This document shows positions 15,129 through 20,871 of a stretch of DNA of 20,871 nt, in pieces. Position 1 is the stretch's first letter, and each line of letters begins with the position of its first letter. The notes under the pieces are model-generated. The model was not told the DNA's origin. It ran no database searches and worked only from the letters and a program-made list of their open reading frames with translations. Origin of the DNA: Actinomycetes bacterium (lineage in GTDB: Bacteria; Actinomycetota; Actinomycetes; Mycobacteriales; Mycobacteriaceae); assembly GCA_023416315.1 (NCBI GenBank), contig JAEZIA010000215.1:1-20871 (forward strand). The letters run 5' to 3'. The translations under genes and the position numbers were made by a program.

Positions 15129-16028
15129 TCAGCCCTTGACCGCCTGTACCAGAGTGATGCTGGAGAGCATGTTGGCCGCTTCGGCATCCGCGGAGTCGAC
15201 CGAGCGGCCCACGGTGTTCAGGTAATCGATCAGCGTGATGTCTTCGGCGCTCCACCCGCACTCGGCGAACCACTGCGCCGCGGGTGCGTGCTGCTCGTTG
15301 TACACCAGCTGCCACCACTGGCTGCGCTGGTCGTCGACAGCCTTCGCCTCCTGGACCTTCTCACGGAAGACATCGGGGTCCATCGGCCTGCCTTCCTCGA
15401 CGGCGAGGTGGCTGCCCGAGCTCGCCAGTCGGTCGATACCGGTGAACAGCTGCTCCTGCGCGCTGGCGGGTAGATAGATCAATAGACCCTCGGCGATCCA
15501 TGCCGACGGCTCGTCAGCCCGGAAGCCGCTGTCCCGCAGGGCTTGCGGCCAGTCTTCTCGCAGATCGACTGCGACCTCGCGGCGCTCGGCCCTGGCGGTC
15601 GCACCATGCGCTGCCAACGTCTCACGTTTGAAGTCCAGCACCTGCGGTTGGTCCAGTTCGTACACCGTTGTGCCGGGCGCCCACTCCAGCCGATAGGCGC
15701 GGGAGTCCAAACCCGCTGCCAGTAGCACGATCTGGCGTACGCCGGCCTTCGCTGCACGCCGGAAGTAGGTATCGAAGTAGCGGGTGCGTGCGGCCTGAAA
15801 CGTGACGAAGTGTTGACCGAACTCGGCGGATTTCAGGGGATGCTCGGGCGCTGCGCCGTCGAGCAGTGCGGACCACGGGCCGCCGACAGCACGACAGAAC
15901 ACCTCGGCGAACGGGTCGACGGACAGTGGATCGAGCTTCTGGGCTTCCAGTGCTCGGGCGGCCGCGACGAACAATGCGGTCGAGCCGACGCTGGTGGTGA
16001 TGTCCCAAGTGTCATTGTCAGTTCGCAC
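15129..16028 (-). CDS. S-adenosylmethionine-dependent methyltransferase, mycobacterial LCM-type family (Rv0281-like)
   Basis: A protein of 299 residues from GTG 16028, reading MRTDNDTWDITTSVGSTALF, the usual beginning of this family. The open frame runs upstream to 16202 but would then invade the next gene, and the extension has no family features. The SAM site is LLAAGLDSRAYRL (about 102-114). YELDQPQVLDFK (123-134) supplies the acidic ribose contact, and WIAEGLLIYLP is the family's downstream motif. The family (related to leucine carboxyl methyltransferase, with Rv0281, Rv0725c, Rv0830, Rv3767c and others in M. tuberculosis) has many paralogues of mostly unknown substrate. A TACCCT -10 element placed 7 bases before the GTG supports both this start and a transcript separate from the hydrolase upstream. 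Confidence 0.88.
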   Translation of the reverse strand: MRTDNDTWDITTSVGSTALFVAAARALEAQKLDPLSVDPFAEVFCRAVGGPWSALLDGAAPEHPLKSAEFGQHFVTFQAARTRYFDTYFRRAAKAGVRQIVLLAAGLDSRAYRLEWAPGTTVYELDQPQVLDFKRETLAAHGATARAERREVAVDLREDWPQALRDSGFRADEPSAWIAEGLLIYLPASAQEQLFTGIDRLASSGSHLAVEEGRPMDPDVFREKVQEAKAVDDQRSQWWQLVYNEQHAPAAQWFAECGWSAEDITLIDYLNTVGRSVDSADAEAANMLSSITLVQAVKG

Positions 16029-16041
16029 TTCCGCGAGGGTA
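16029..16041 (-). promoter_or_regulatory. Candidate leaderless promoter -10 for the LCM-type methyltransferase
   Basis: On the minus strand TACCCT (16041 to 16036) matches TANNNT and is followed by 7 bases and then GTG at 16028. No ribosome site is visible. The element lies in the 40-base gap behind the upstream hydrolase stop at 16069. Confidence 0.5.
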
Positions 16042-16068
16042 CCGACGAATTCTGCGAGGTTCCAACGG

Positions 16069-17067
16069 TCAGGCTGTGACCGGTCCGTCGTTCTGGTCCA
16101 CCAGCACGGGACCGTCCGGCGTATTGCCGAGAGTCTGCAATTCGACCGGCTCGCCGGCCAGGCTGAGTCGCAGGATATCGGCGAGTTGACGAGGTGCGTC
16201 ACATTGCACGTAGTGATCGGCGCCCGGCACCACGAAGTAGCGACTGCGGCCCGGTTTTCCCTTGATGTAGGTGCGCCACACGTGGTCGGCGACTCTCAGC
16301 GGCGCGATTGTGTCGTGCACACCCCAGACGAGGGTGGTGTCGACGGTGTTCGTCGCGAGTGCCTCGAGCCACCGAGTTTCGTCGGCGGCCCGCTCGTGCA
16401 GGTACTTGATGGTGTCCGGCAACACCCGGACCCCGTCGTTGTGCGCGAAACACTGTGCCAGGGCAGCGATCTCAGGGTCGTTGAGGGTTCGTCGCGGCAT
16501 GAATGTGCTGGCGCCGAGGCCGGCGGCCAGCATCTCCGGTGTGGTCGCGGCCACGGTCGCCCGGGAGGTCGCATCGTCTAGAAGTGCCTTCTGGAACGCC
16601 GTCAGATTGGCCAGCGGCAGATAGATGTTGCCGTTGGTGATGACCAGCTCGACCGGCATTGCCGCGGCGGCCTCGGCCAACATCGCCACCGCGATGATTC
16701 CCACGCTGCTGCCGCGATCGTGGGTGATGATCCGGTAATCGGTGAGCTGCCAGACGTCGGTGATCAGATGTACCAGCAACCGCGCGTCGTCGTACAACGA
16801 ATACACATACGGCGACGACGGCTTCTCGGAGAGTCCGTACCCGGGAAAGTCGACGGTGTAGACGTCGAACTCCGAACGGACTTCATCGGCCAGTGCGAAG
16901 TAGTCGATGCTCGACGTGGGGAAGCCGTGCACGCATACCAAAGCGGGAGCCGCCCCGCTGCCGGTGCGCCGACTGAACAGCGTCAGTTCCCGGCCGTTGT
17001 TGGCCGGAGTCGACGAACGCCAGCGGAGTTCAGTGCCGCCGTCTTGCCACAGTGCGAGGATGTCCAC
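16069..17067 (-). CDS. Alpha/beta-hydrolase with Asp nucleophile (epoxide hydrolase / haloalkane dehalogenase-like)
   Basis: A protein of 332 residues from GTG 17067, with GGGAAG about 8 bases upstream. The oxyanion motif is VHGFPTSSIDY (about 46-56). The strand-loop TVDFPGYGLSEKPSSPYVYS follows. The nucleophile elbow reads H116-D117-R118-G119-S-S-V-G, so Asp rather than Ser is the nucleophile, as in epoxide hydrolases and dehalogenases. The acid is in LVWGVHDTIAP and the base in VPGADHYVQCDAP. The last ~35 residues (VELQTLGNTPDGPVLVDQNDG) extend past the usual core end. There is no signal peptide. It follows the EthD-like gene after 24 bases, probably in one transcript with that gene and the MpaB-like gene. 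This suggests a catabolic step on a hydrophobic substrate, but the actual reaction cannot be fixed from sequence. Confidence 0.83.
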   Translation of the reverse strand: MDILALWQDGGTELRWRSSTPANNGRELTLFSRRTGSGAAPALVCVHGFPTSSIDYFALADEVRSEFDVYTVDFPGYGLSEKPSSPYVYSLYDDARLLVHLITDVWQLTDYRIITHDRGSSVGIIAVAMLAEAAAAMPVELVITNGNIYLPLANLTAFQKALLDDATSRATVAATTPEMLAAGLGASTFMPRRTLNDPEIAALAQCFAHNDGVRVLPDTIKYLHERAADETRWLEALATNTVDTTLVWGVHDTIAPLRVADHVWRTYIKGKPGRSRYFVVPGADHYVQCDAPRQLADILRLSLAGEPVELQTLGNTPDGPVLVDQNDGPVTA

Positions 17068-17091
17068 CCACGCAGCTTCCCACCGAGAGGC

Positions 17092-17412
17092 TCAGTGCGA
17101 GGAGATTTGGATGTCGGAGAACAGGACTCGGACGCCGCCGGTGGACAACCGCGCCATCGCCTCAAAGAATGCACCGGCCTCCGGGGTGGCCACCGCCGCG
17201 CTCGCCGAGTCGTAATCCGGGTAGTACAGGTCGATCATCCGGTACGCCGGAGTCGGCGAGCCGTCCTCTTTGGGCCACACCTTCGAGGTCTCGAACCGGA
17301 TGTAGCCGGGGAATTTGCGAGCGGCTTCGAGTTGCTCGGCTTCGTAGGCCGCCTCGAAGGCGGTTGGATCGGTGGGATTGTCGTAGATGACCGTGATTTT
17401 GGTTTCCGACAC
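17092..17412 (-). CDS. EthD-domain protein (dimeric alpha/beta-barrel)
   Basis: A protein of 106 residues from GTG 17412, with AGAGGAG 5 bases upstream as a clear ribosome site. The sequence MSETKITVIYDNPTDPTAFEAAYEAEQLEAARKFPGY…RFETSKV…PAYRMIDLYYPDYDSASAAVATPEAGAFFEAMARL follows the EthD pattern: a first strand with a V-x-Y-D-N-P-x-D-P-x-x-F-E loop, then the second half with a repeated strand and a helix. EthD-like proteins accompany degradation enzymes for ethers, polyketides and other organics and act as small ferredoxin-like-fold accessory or isomerase-type proteins. The family's activity is poorly defined. It lies 24 bases ahead of the Asp-nucleophile hydrolase and 70 bases behind the MpaB-like gene, all on the minus strand. 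Confidence 0.82.
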   Translation of the reverse strand: MSETKITVIYDNPTDPTAFEAAYEAEQLEAARKFPGYIRFETSKVWPKEDGSPTPAYRMIDLYYPDYDSASAAVATPEAGAFFEAMARLSTGGVRVLFSDIQISSH

Positions 17413-17482
17413 CGGTACTCCTCTGACGTGCTGACGGGTGGTCAGTATTGTCAGCCAGATACCTGGATTTCGCCTGCCGGAA

Positions 17483-18382
17483 TCAAACCAACGGCTTGCC
17501 GGTGCGGATGCGCCGGTCCACGTCCCGCAGAAGCAGATTGAACGGGAATTCGCGGATGAACCGTGGAGCGAGGTTGTTGACGAACCGGATACGGGCCATC
17601 AGCCGGTCGAACTTGCGCTGCCGGTCGGCGTTCCATTCCAGCTGCATCTCGTCGCGAAAACGCTGCGGGAGAAACCCGGTGGTGATGAGCAGATTGAACT
17701 GCTCGAGAGGCTCCTGGATGCGTTTGGGCAGCCGCACGCCTCGGATCCGCGACACCGCGAACGGATACAGGTATTCGCGGATGGTGTCATCGATGTGCAC
17801 CTTGTCCAACGACTCCTGCCAGTACCGGTCGAACGCCGCGCGATCGGCCGGCCACATCTCGGCGGGCACCTGCAACGTGGTAGCCAACGCCGCGCTGTCC
17901 CGGTAGTGCTGGTCGGCGGTCTCGTCGTCCATCTCGCCGATGAAGATGCGGGCGACGTCGACCCCGCCCTTGTACAGGCAGGCCGCCACCCAGAGCTGTA
18001 GGTCCTTGTCGAAGGCGTTGTACTTCACCGGGCTGTCGGGCGTCGAGTACACCTGGGCGTGCGATTTGTTGACCGCGCGCCGGTACGCCTTCTTCTGCTC
18101 CTCGGTGCCACGGGTGGCGACCGCGAGGTAGGTGAAAGTGGTCCTGGCCCGCTTGACGGGATGCCGATCGGCCCGCCCACTCTCGACCCGGCTCTCCATC
18201 ACGCCGTAACCGACGCCGGGCCGGGCCAGCTCCATGATCACGTTCGCCGGGCCGGCCAACAGCGCCACGCCCATCAGGCCGTCGTCGAAGCCGGGCCCCC
18301 ATTTGCCACGGCGCCGCGACGGCAGCGGAGGTGCGCTGACGGCGCGATCGACATGGCTGACGGTGGGTTCCTGGATCGTCAC
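17483..18382 (-). CDS. Oxygenase MpaB-like / DUF2236 protein (Rv0276-like)
   Basis: A protein of 299 residues from GTG 18382 (MTIQEPTVSHVDRAV…). An in-frame ATG at 18427 would give 314, but those 15 extra codons have many A/T third positions, unlike the gene body, so the shorter form is favoured. GGTGG 4 bases upstream may serve as the ribosome site. DUF2236 includes rubber oxygenase Lcp and fungal MpaB, which bind b-type heme and cleave or oxidise hydrophobic molecules. Here KRARTTFTYLAV and, about 31 residues later, NKSHAQV correspond by spacing to the Arg/Thr and axial-His regions of Lcp. The stretch LQLWVAACLYKGG has Ala where many relatives have His after Trp-Val. There is no clear signal peptide. 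The gene is divergent from the TetR gene and shares a palindrome-bearing control region. Activity on a lipid or steroid is plausible but unproven. Confidence 0.8.
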   Translation of the reverse strand: MTIQEPTVSHVDRAVSAPPLPSRRRGKWGPGFDDGLMGVALLAGPANVIMELARPGVGYGVMESRVESGRADRHPVKRARTTFTYLAVATRGTEEQKKAYRRAVNKSHAQVYSTPDSPVKYNAFDKDLQLWVAACLYKGGVDVARIFIGEMDDETADQHYRDSAALATTLQVPAEMWPADRAAFDRYWQESLDKVHIDDTIREYLYPFAVSRIRGVRLPKRIQEPLEQFNLLITTGFLPQRFRDEMQLEWNADRQRKFDRLMARIRFVNNLAPRFIREFPFNLLLRDVDRRIRTGKPLV

Positions 18383-18427
18383 GGCGCCACCTATCGGGAG
18401 GAAATCTGACAACGGATGTTTCCGCAT

Positions 18428-18450
18428 ATTGCCGCCCCGGCCGCGGCAAT
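18428..18450. promoter_or_regulatory. Perfect palindrome between mpaB-like and tetR genes, candidate TetR operator
   Basis: ATTGCCGC (18428-18435) and GCGGCAAT (18443-18450) are exact inverted repeats around a 7-base spacer, a size and layout usual for TetR-family operators. The site ends 14 bases before the tetR ATG (18465) and lies 45 bases before the preferred mpaB-like start. It could therefore silence both directions. Binding is inferred from position and symmetry. Confidence 0.6.
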
Positions 18451-18452
18451 GT

Positions 18453-18464
18453 CAAGATGGCCTA
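18453..18464 (+). promoter_or_regulatory. Possible leaderless -10 for tetR
   Basis: CAAGAT at 18453-18458 (A2 and T6 of the TANNNT consensus, without T1) lies 6 bases before ATG 18465. It is directly downstream of the palindrome, so a repressor bound there would cover the -35 region. The match is weak. Confidence 0.3.
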
Positions 18465-19085
18465 ATGACGCAGGCACGCCCCTACGGCGGCGTCGAGGCC
18501 GCCGACCGGCTGGCCCGGCGCCGGGCGAGCCTGCTCGAGGCCGGGTTGCAGCTGCTGGGCAGCGACGTAGACCCCGCTGAACTCACGGTTCGCGGGATCT
18601 GCCGGGAGGCTGGCGTAGCGACCCGGTACTTCTATGAGAGCTTCGCCGACAAGGACGAGTTCGTCGCCGCGGTGTTCGACTGGGTGGTCGCCGACCTGGC
18701 CGCCACCACTCAGGCCGCAGTCGCGACCGCCCCGGTGGAGGCACAGAACCGGGCTGCGATGGCCAATATCGTGCGCACCATCGAACTCGACCCGCGGGTC
18801 GGGCGGCTGATGTTCAGCTCGCAGCTGTCCAACGCCACCGTCGTGCGCAAGCGGCAGGAATCCGGTGCGCTGTTCGCGATGCTGTCGGGCCAGCACGTGG
18901 AGGGTCTGCTGCATCGTCCCGCCAACGACCGGATCAAGGCGTTCGCGCACTTCGTCGTGGGCGGCGTCGGCCAGACGATCAGCGCGTGGCTGGGCGGTGC
19001 GATCGCACTCACACCACCCGAGCTGGCCGATCAGCTCACCGCAATAATCGACGAGCTCGGCGACCCGCGGCTGTTCCGCGATTAG
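18465..19085 (+). CDS. TetR-family transcriptional regulator (Rv0275c-like)
   Basis: A protein of 206 residues from ATG 18465. Upstream in-frame starts back to 18234 would cross the divergent mpaB-like gene and are rejected. The helix-turn-helix lies at about 40-60 (LTVRGICREAGVATRYFYESFADKDEF), the standard TetR signature with Tyr-Phe-Tyr in the recognition helix. Residues about 70-206 form the helical ligand and dimer domain (ASQ/SSQLSNATVVRKRQES, FVVGGVGQTISAWL). It is divergent from the MpaB-like gene across a 23-base palindrome and convergent with the VOC gene, overlapping it by 4 bases. Control of the MpaB/EthD/hydrolase set and of itself is the natural inference. The ligand is unknown. 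Confidence 0.9.
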   Translation: MTQARPYGGVEAADRLARRRASLLEAGLQLLGSDVDPAELTVRGICREAGVATRYFYESFADKDEFVAAVFDWVVADLAATTQAAVATAPVEAQNRAAMANIVRTIELDPRVGRLMFSSQLSNATVVRKRQESGALFAMLSGQHVEGLLHRPANDRIKAFAHFVVGGVGQTISAWLGGAIALTPPELADQLTAIIDELGDPRLFRD

Positions 19086-19660
19086 CCGGCCGTGATCGGC
19101 AGCCTGCGGTCGGCCGCAGTCTTGGGCGGGATCGCAGCCTCCCCTTCGGTGAACTCCCGTGTCCAGCAGGCAAATTCAAGGACGATTCCGTCGGGGTCGG
19201 TGAAGTAGAACGACCGCACGTACACGCCGGGGTGAAGCTCGCGCGTCGATCCACGGGGGCTGTCGTCGTGGTTGAGCACCGGCCCGACCCGCACACCCTT
19301 CTCCTTGAGCCTGCGGCGATATTCGTCGAACTTGTCCTCCGGGACATGGAAGGCCAGGTGGTTCATCGAGCCCACCGCGCTGACAATCGAGCCCAGGCCG
19401 GGCAGCGCTGCCGGCAGGGTGCTGCCCGCCGTGCCGTCCGGAGCCTCGGTGAACCAGAAAAACGCCACGCAGTCGCCGTTGCCGGCGTCGAAGAAGAAAT
19501 GCTGACCCATGCCTTCGGGCAGATCCAGCGACTTGACCAGCGGCATACCCAGCACATTCGAGTAGAAGTCGACGGTGCGCTCCATATCGGAGCACACCAG
19601 CGCAACATGGTTGATGCCCCCGAGCTCGAACTCCGGGTTGGTGTTGTGCGGCTTGATCAT
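19082..19660 (-). CDS. VOC (glyoxalase/extradiol-dioxygenase fold) protein, Rv0274-like
   Basis: A protein of 192 residues from ATG 19660 (MIKPHNTNPEFELGGINHVALV). An in-frame start at 19729 adds 23 residues of non-family sequence. Two beta-alpha-beta-beta-beta modules are visible: residues 15-75 (GGINHVALVCSDMERTVDFYSNVLGM) and 98-168 (MNHLAFHVPEDKFDEYRRRL, SFYFTDPDGIVLEFACW). H18, H101 and E162 match the 2-His-1-Glu metal site of this superfamily, so it may be a working metalloenzyme (dioxygenase, isomerase or glyoxalase type). The 193-residue length recalled for Rv0274, and its place beside a TetR gene, agree. The 3' end overlaps tetR by 4 bases. A TGTTAGGTT extended -10-like stretch on the minus strand (TAGGTT at 19706-19701) could be its promoter. 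Confidence 0.85.
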   Translation of the reverse strand: MIKPHNTNPEFELGGINHVALVCSDMERTVDFYSNVLGMPLVKSLDLPEGMGQHFFFDAGNGDCVAFFWFTEAPDGTAGSTLPAALPGLGSIVSAVGSMNHLAFHVPEDKFDEYRRRLKEKGVRVGPVLNHDDSPRGSTRELHPGVYVRSFYFTDPDGIVLEFACWTREFTEGEAAIPPKTAADRRLPITAG

Positions 19661-19736
19661 GGCGTGCCCCCACAGATTCCCTGGTCGACTTCCCCAACCG
19701 AACCTAACACCGGATTCAGGCGTGCACATCGACGCC

Positions 19737-19774
19737 GACGAATATCGTCTATGAGCGATCTACCCCCGAGGAGG
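19737..19774 (+). promoter_or_regulatory. Candidate promoter, short inverted repeat and ribosome site for the last hydrolase
   Basis: TATCGT at 19743-19748 fits TANNNT and would start transcription near 19755. GAGGAGG at 19768-19774 is a strong ribosome site 9 bases before ATG 19784. The -10 is embedded in GACGA-ATA-TCGTC (19737-19749), an exact 5-base inverted repeat that may be an operator half-site pair or coincidence. Confidence 0.4.
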
Positions 19775-19783
19775 CCACCGAAC

Positions 19784-20871
19784 ATGCCCACTCCCGGAGT
19801 CGTTCGTGAATTCATCGGGGTGCCCTCCCCCACGGCGCGCCGAGCCGGCGCCGGCGGGCATCCCTGTCAGGGCCTCTACCACCGCGGCGTAGGCCGAAAG
19901 CCAAAGGTCGCGGTGATCGCGACCCACTATCAGATCGACTTCTCCGAGCACTACCTCGCCGACTACCTGGCCACCCGCGGCATCGGCTTCCTCGGTTGGA
20001 ACACCCGCTTCCGCGGATTCGAGAGCAGCTTCCTGCTCGACCACGCTCTGGTCGACATCGGTGTCGGGGTGCGCTGGTTGCGTGACGTACAAGGTGTGGA
20101 AACCGTTGTCTTGTTAGGCAATTCCGGTGGCGGCTCGCTGATGGCGGCCTACCAGTCGCAGGCCGTCGACCCGAATGTCACACCACTGGAAGGGATGCGG
20201 CCCGCCGCCGGGCTGACCGAACTCCAGCCCGCCGACGGCTACATCGCCAGCGCCGCGCATCCCGGCCGTCCGGACGTGCTGACGGCCTGGATGGACGGCG
20301 CCGTCGTCGACGAGAACGATCCGGTGGCCACCGATCCCGAACTGGACCTGTTCGCCGAGCAGAACGGGCCGCCGTTCTCGCCCGAATTCGTGGCCCGCTA
20401 TCGCTCCGCCCAGGTCGCCCGTAATCACGCGATCACCGATTGGGCCGAGACCGAACTCAAGCGGGTGCAGGCCGCCGGATTCTCCGACCGGCCGTTCACC
20501 GTGATGCGTACCTGGGCCGATCCGCGCATGGTCGATCCGTCCATCGAACCCACCAGACGTCAGCCCAACCTGTGCTACGCCGGCGTACCTGTGCAGGCCA
20601 ACAGGTCCGCGCGCGGTATCGCCGCGGCCTGCACGCTGCGCAGTTGGCTTGGTATGTGGAGTCTCAAGACCGCCCAGACCCGCGCTGAACCCCACCTGGC
20701 CCGGGTTAGCGTCCCAGCGCTGGTGATCAACGCCGAGCAGGACACCGGTGTGTTCCCCTCGGACGCCCAGCGCATCTTCGACGCGCTGGCCAGCACCGAC
20801 AAGATCTCCTGTGCAATCGATACCGACCACTACTTCACCACTCCGGGAGCACGCAGCGAGCAGGCGGACAC
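19784..20871 (+). CDS. Alpha/beta-hydrolase, 3' end cut off by the window (Rv0272c-like)
   Basis: The frame from ATG 19784 stays open to the last base, giving 362 visible residues. An in-frame ATG at 19751 would remove the ribosome site GAGGAGG from the leader and is less likely. The nucleophile elbow is G112-N-S114-G-G-G in VVLLGNSGGGSLMAAYQ. The probable acid is D320 in LVINAEQDTGVFP and the base H349 in DTDHYFTTPG, so the catalytic triad is within the window. The N-terminus MPTPGVVREFIGVPSP and THYQIDFSEHYLADYLA have no signal peptide. It resembles cytosolic esterase/lipase-like hydrolases found with fatty-acid or sterol-type catabolic genes. Rv0272c, which I recall as about 377 residues, would leave roughly 15 residues outside the window. 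The substrate is unknown. Confidence 0.8.
   Translation, partial: MPTPGVVREFIGVPSPTARRAGAGGHPCQGLYHRGVGRKPKVAVIATHYQIDFSEHYLADYLATRGIGFLGWNTRFRGFESSFLLDHALVDIGVGVRWLRDVQGVETVVLLGNSGGGSLMAAYQSQAVDPNVTPLEGMRPAAGLTELQPADGYIASAAHPGRPDVLTAWMDGAVVDENDPVATDPELDLFAEQNGPPFSPEFVARYRSAQVARNHAITDWAETELKRVQAAGFSDRPFTVMRTWADPRMVDPSIEPTRRQPNLCYAGVPVQANRSARGIAAACTLRSWLGMWSLKTAQTRAEPHLARVSVPALVINAEQDTGVFPSDAQRIFDALASTDKISCAIDTDHYFTTPGARSEQAD

Noticed and set aside
16029..16202. N-terminal extension of the LCM-type methyltransferase back to 16202
   Set aside because: The extra 58 residues are Trp/Arg/Cys-rich with no family match, overlap the hydrolase gene, and contain the leaderless -10 placed for GTG 16028.
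18400..18423. GGAAA … TTTCC as a second operator in the mpaB-tetR gap
   Set aside because: Only 5-base arms around a 14-base spacer with little inner symmetry, likely by chance next to the much better palindrome.
1..20871. tRNA, rRNA, CRISPR, insertion sequence, integrase or attachment site
   Set aside because: No cloverleaf, direct-repeat array, transposase or recombinase motif, or flanking duplication was seen on either strand by eye.

Overview
The window is high-GC (about 65-70% over most of its length) actinobacterial DNA, and the gene content points to a Mycobacterium/Mycolicibacterium chromosome. The evidence is an EspK-like ESX protein, the trehalose sulfotransferase Stf0, the large mycobacterial LCM-type methyltransferase family, leaderless promoters of the TANNNT-N6/7-ATG/GTG type, and a gene order that I recognise from memory as the reverse complement of M. 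tuberculosis Rv0308 down to Rv0272c. All homologue statements rest on recall of families and gene order. No search was run.

Region 1 (1-3396) is a translationally coupled ESX-associated cassette: the end of a small unrecognised protein, an EspK-like protein (DUF5631/5632 C-terminus) and an Ala/Gln/Pro/Gly-rich EspJ-like protein. The first ~960 bases are about 56% G+C, whereas the rest of the espK-like gene is around 70% or more, so the cassette looks mosaic. Region 2 (3403-6050) has a PAP2-phosphatase/diacylglycerol-kinase fusion overlapping, tail to tail by 47 bp, a second PAP2 membrane phosphatase. A small unknown protein is divergent from that second phosphatase.

Region 3 (6163-11204) is a sulfur-ester module: an arylsulfatase-type enzyme, then stf0, cysD and a cysN-cysC fusion. 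The last three overlap by 4 and 1 bases and form one unit. CysD/CysN make APS, the CysC domain makes PAPS, Stf0 moves the sulfate to trehalose, and the sulfatase could remove sulfate esters. This links donor supply, transfer and hydrolysis in one locus and is the most coherent system in the window.

Region 4 (11189-15128) holds a trans-aconitate methyltransferase, a GT39-type membrane glycosyltransferase and an alpha/beta-hydrolase. Region 5 (15129-20871) is a small-molecule catabolism neighbourhood: LCM-type methyltransferase, Asp-nucleophile alpha/beta-hydrolase, EthD-like protein, MpaB/DUF2236 oxygenase-like protein, a divergent TetR regulator with a perfect 8+7+8 palindrome between them, a VOC protein, and an alpha/beta-hydrolase cut off by the right edge.

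The most surprising structural point is the 15128/15129 junction. If the recalled M. tuberculosis order is right, the whole ESX-3 locus (Rv0282-Rv0292) lies between the homologues of these two neighbours, yet here their stop codons abut with no intervening base. No tRNA, rRNA, CRISPR array, insertion sequence or phage gene was seen. No gene-free stretch exceeds about 125 bases.
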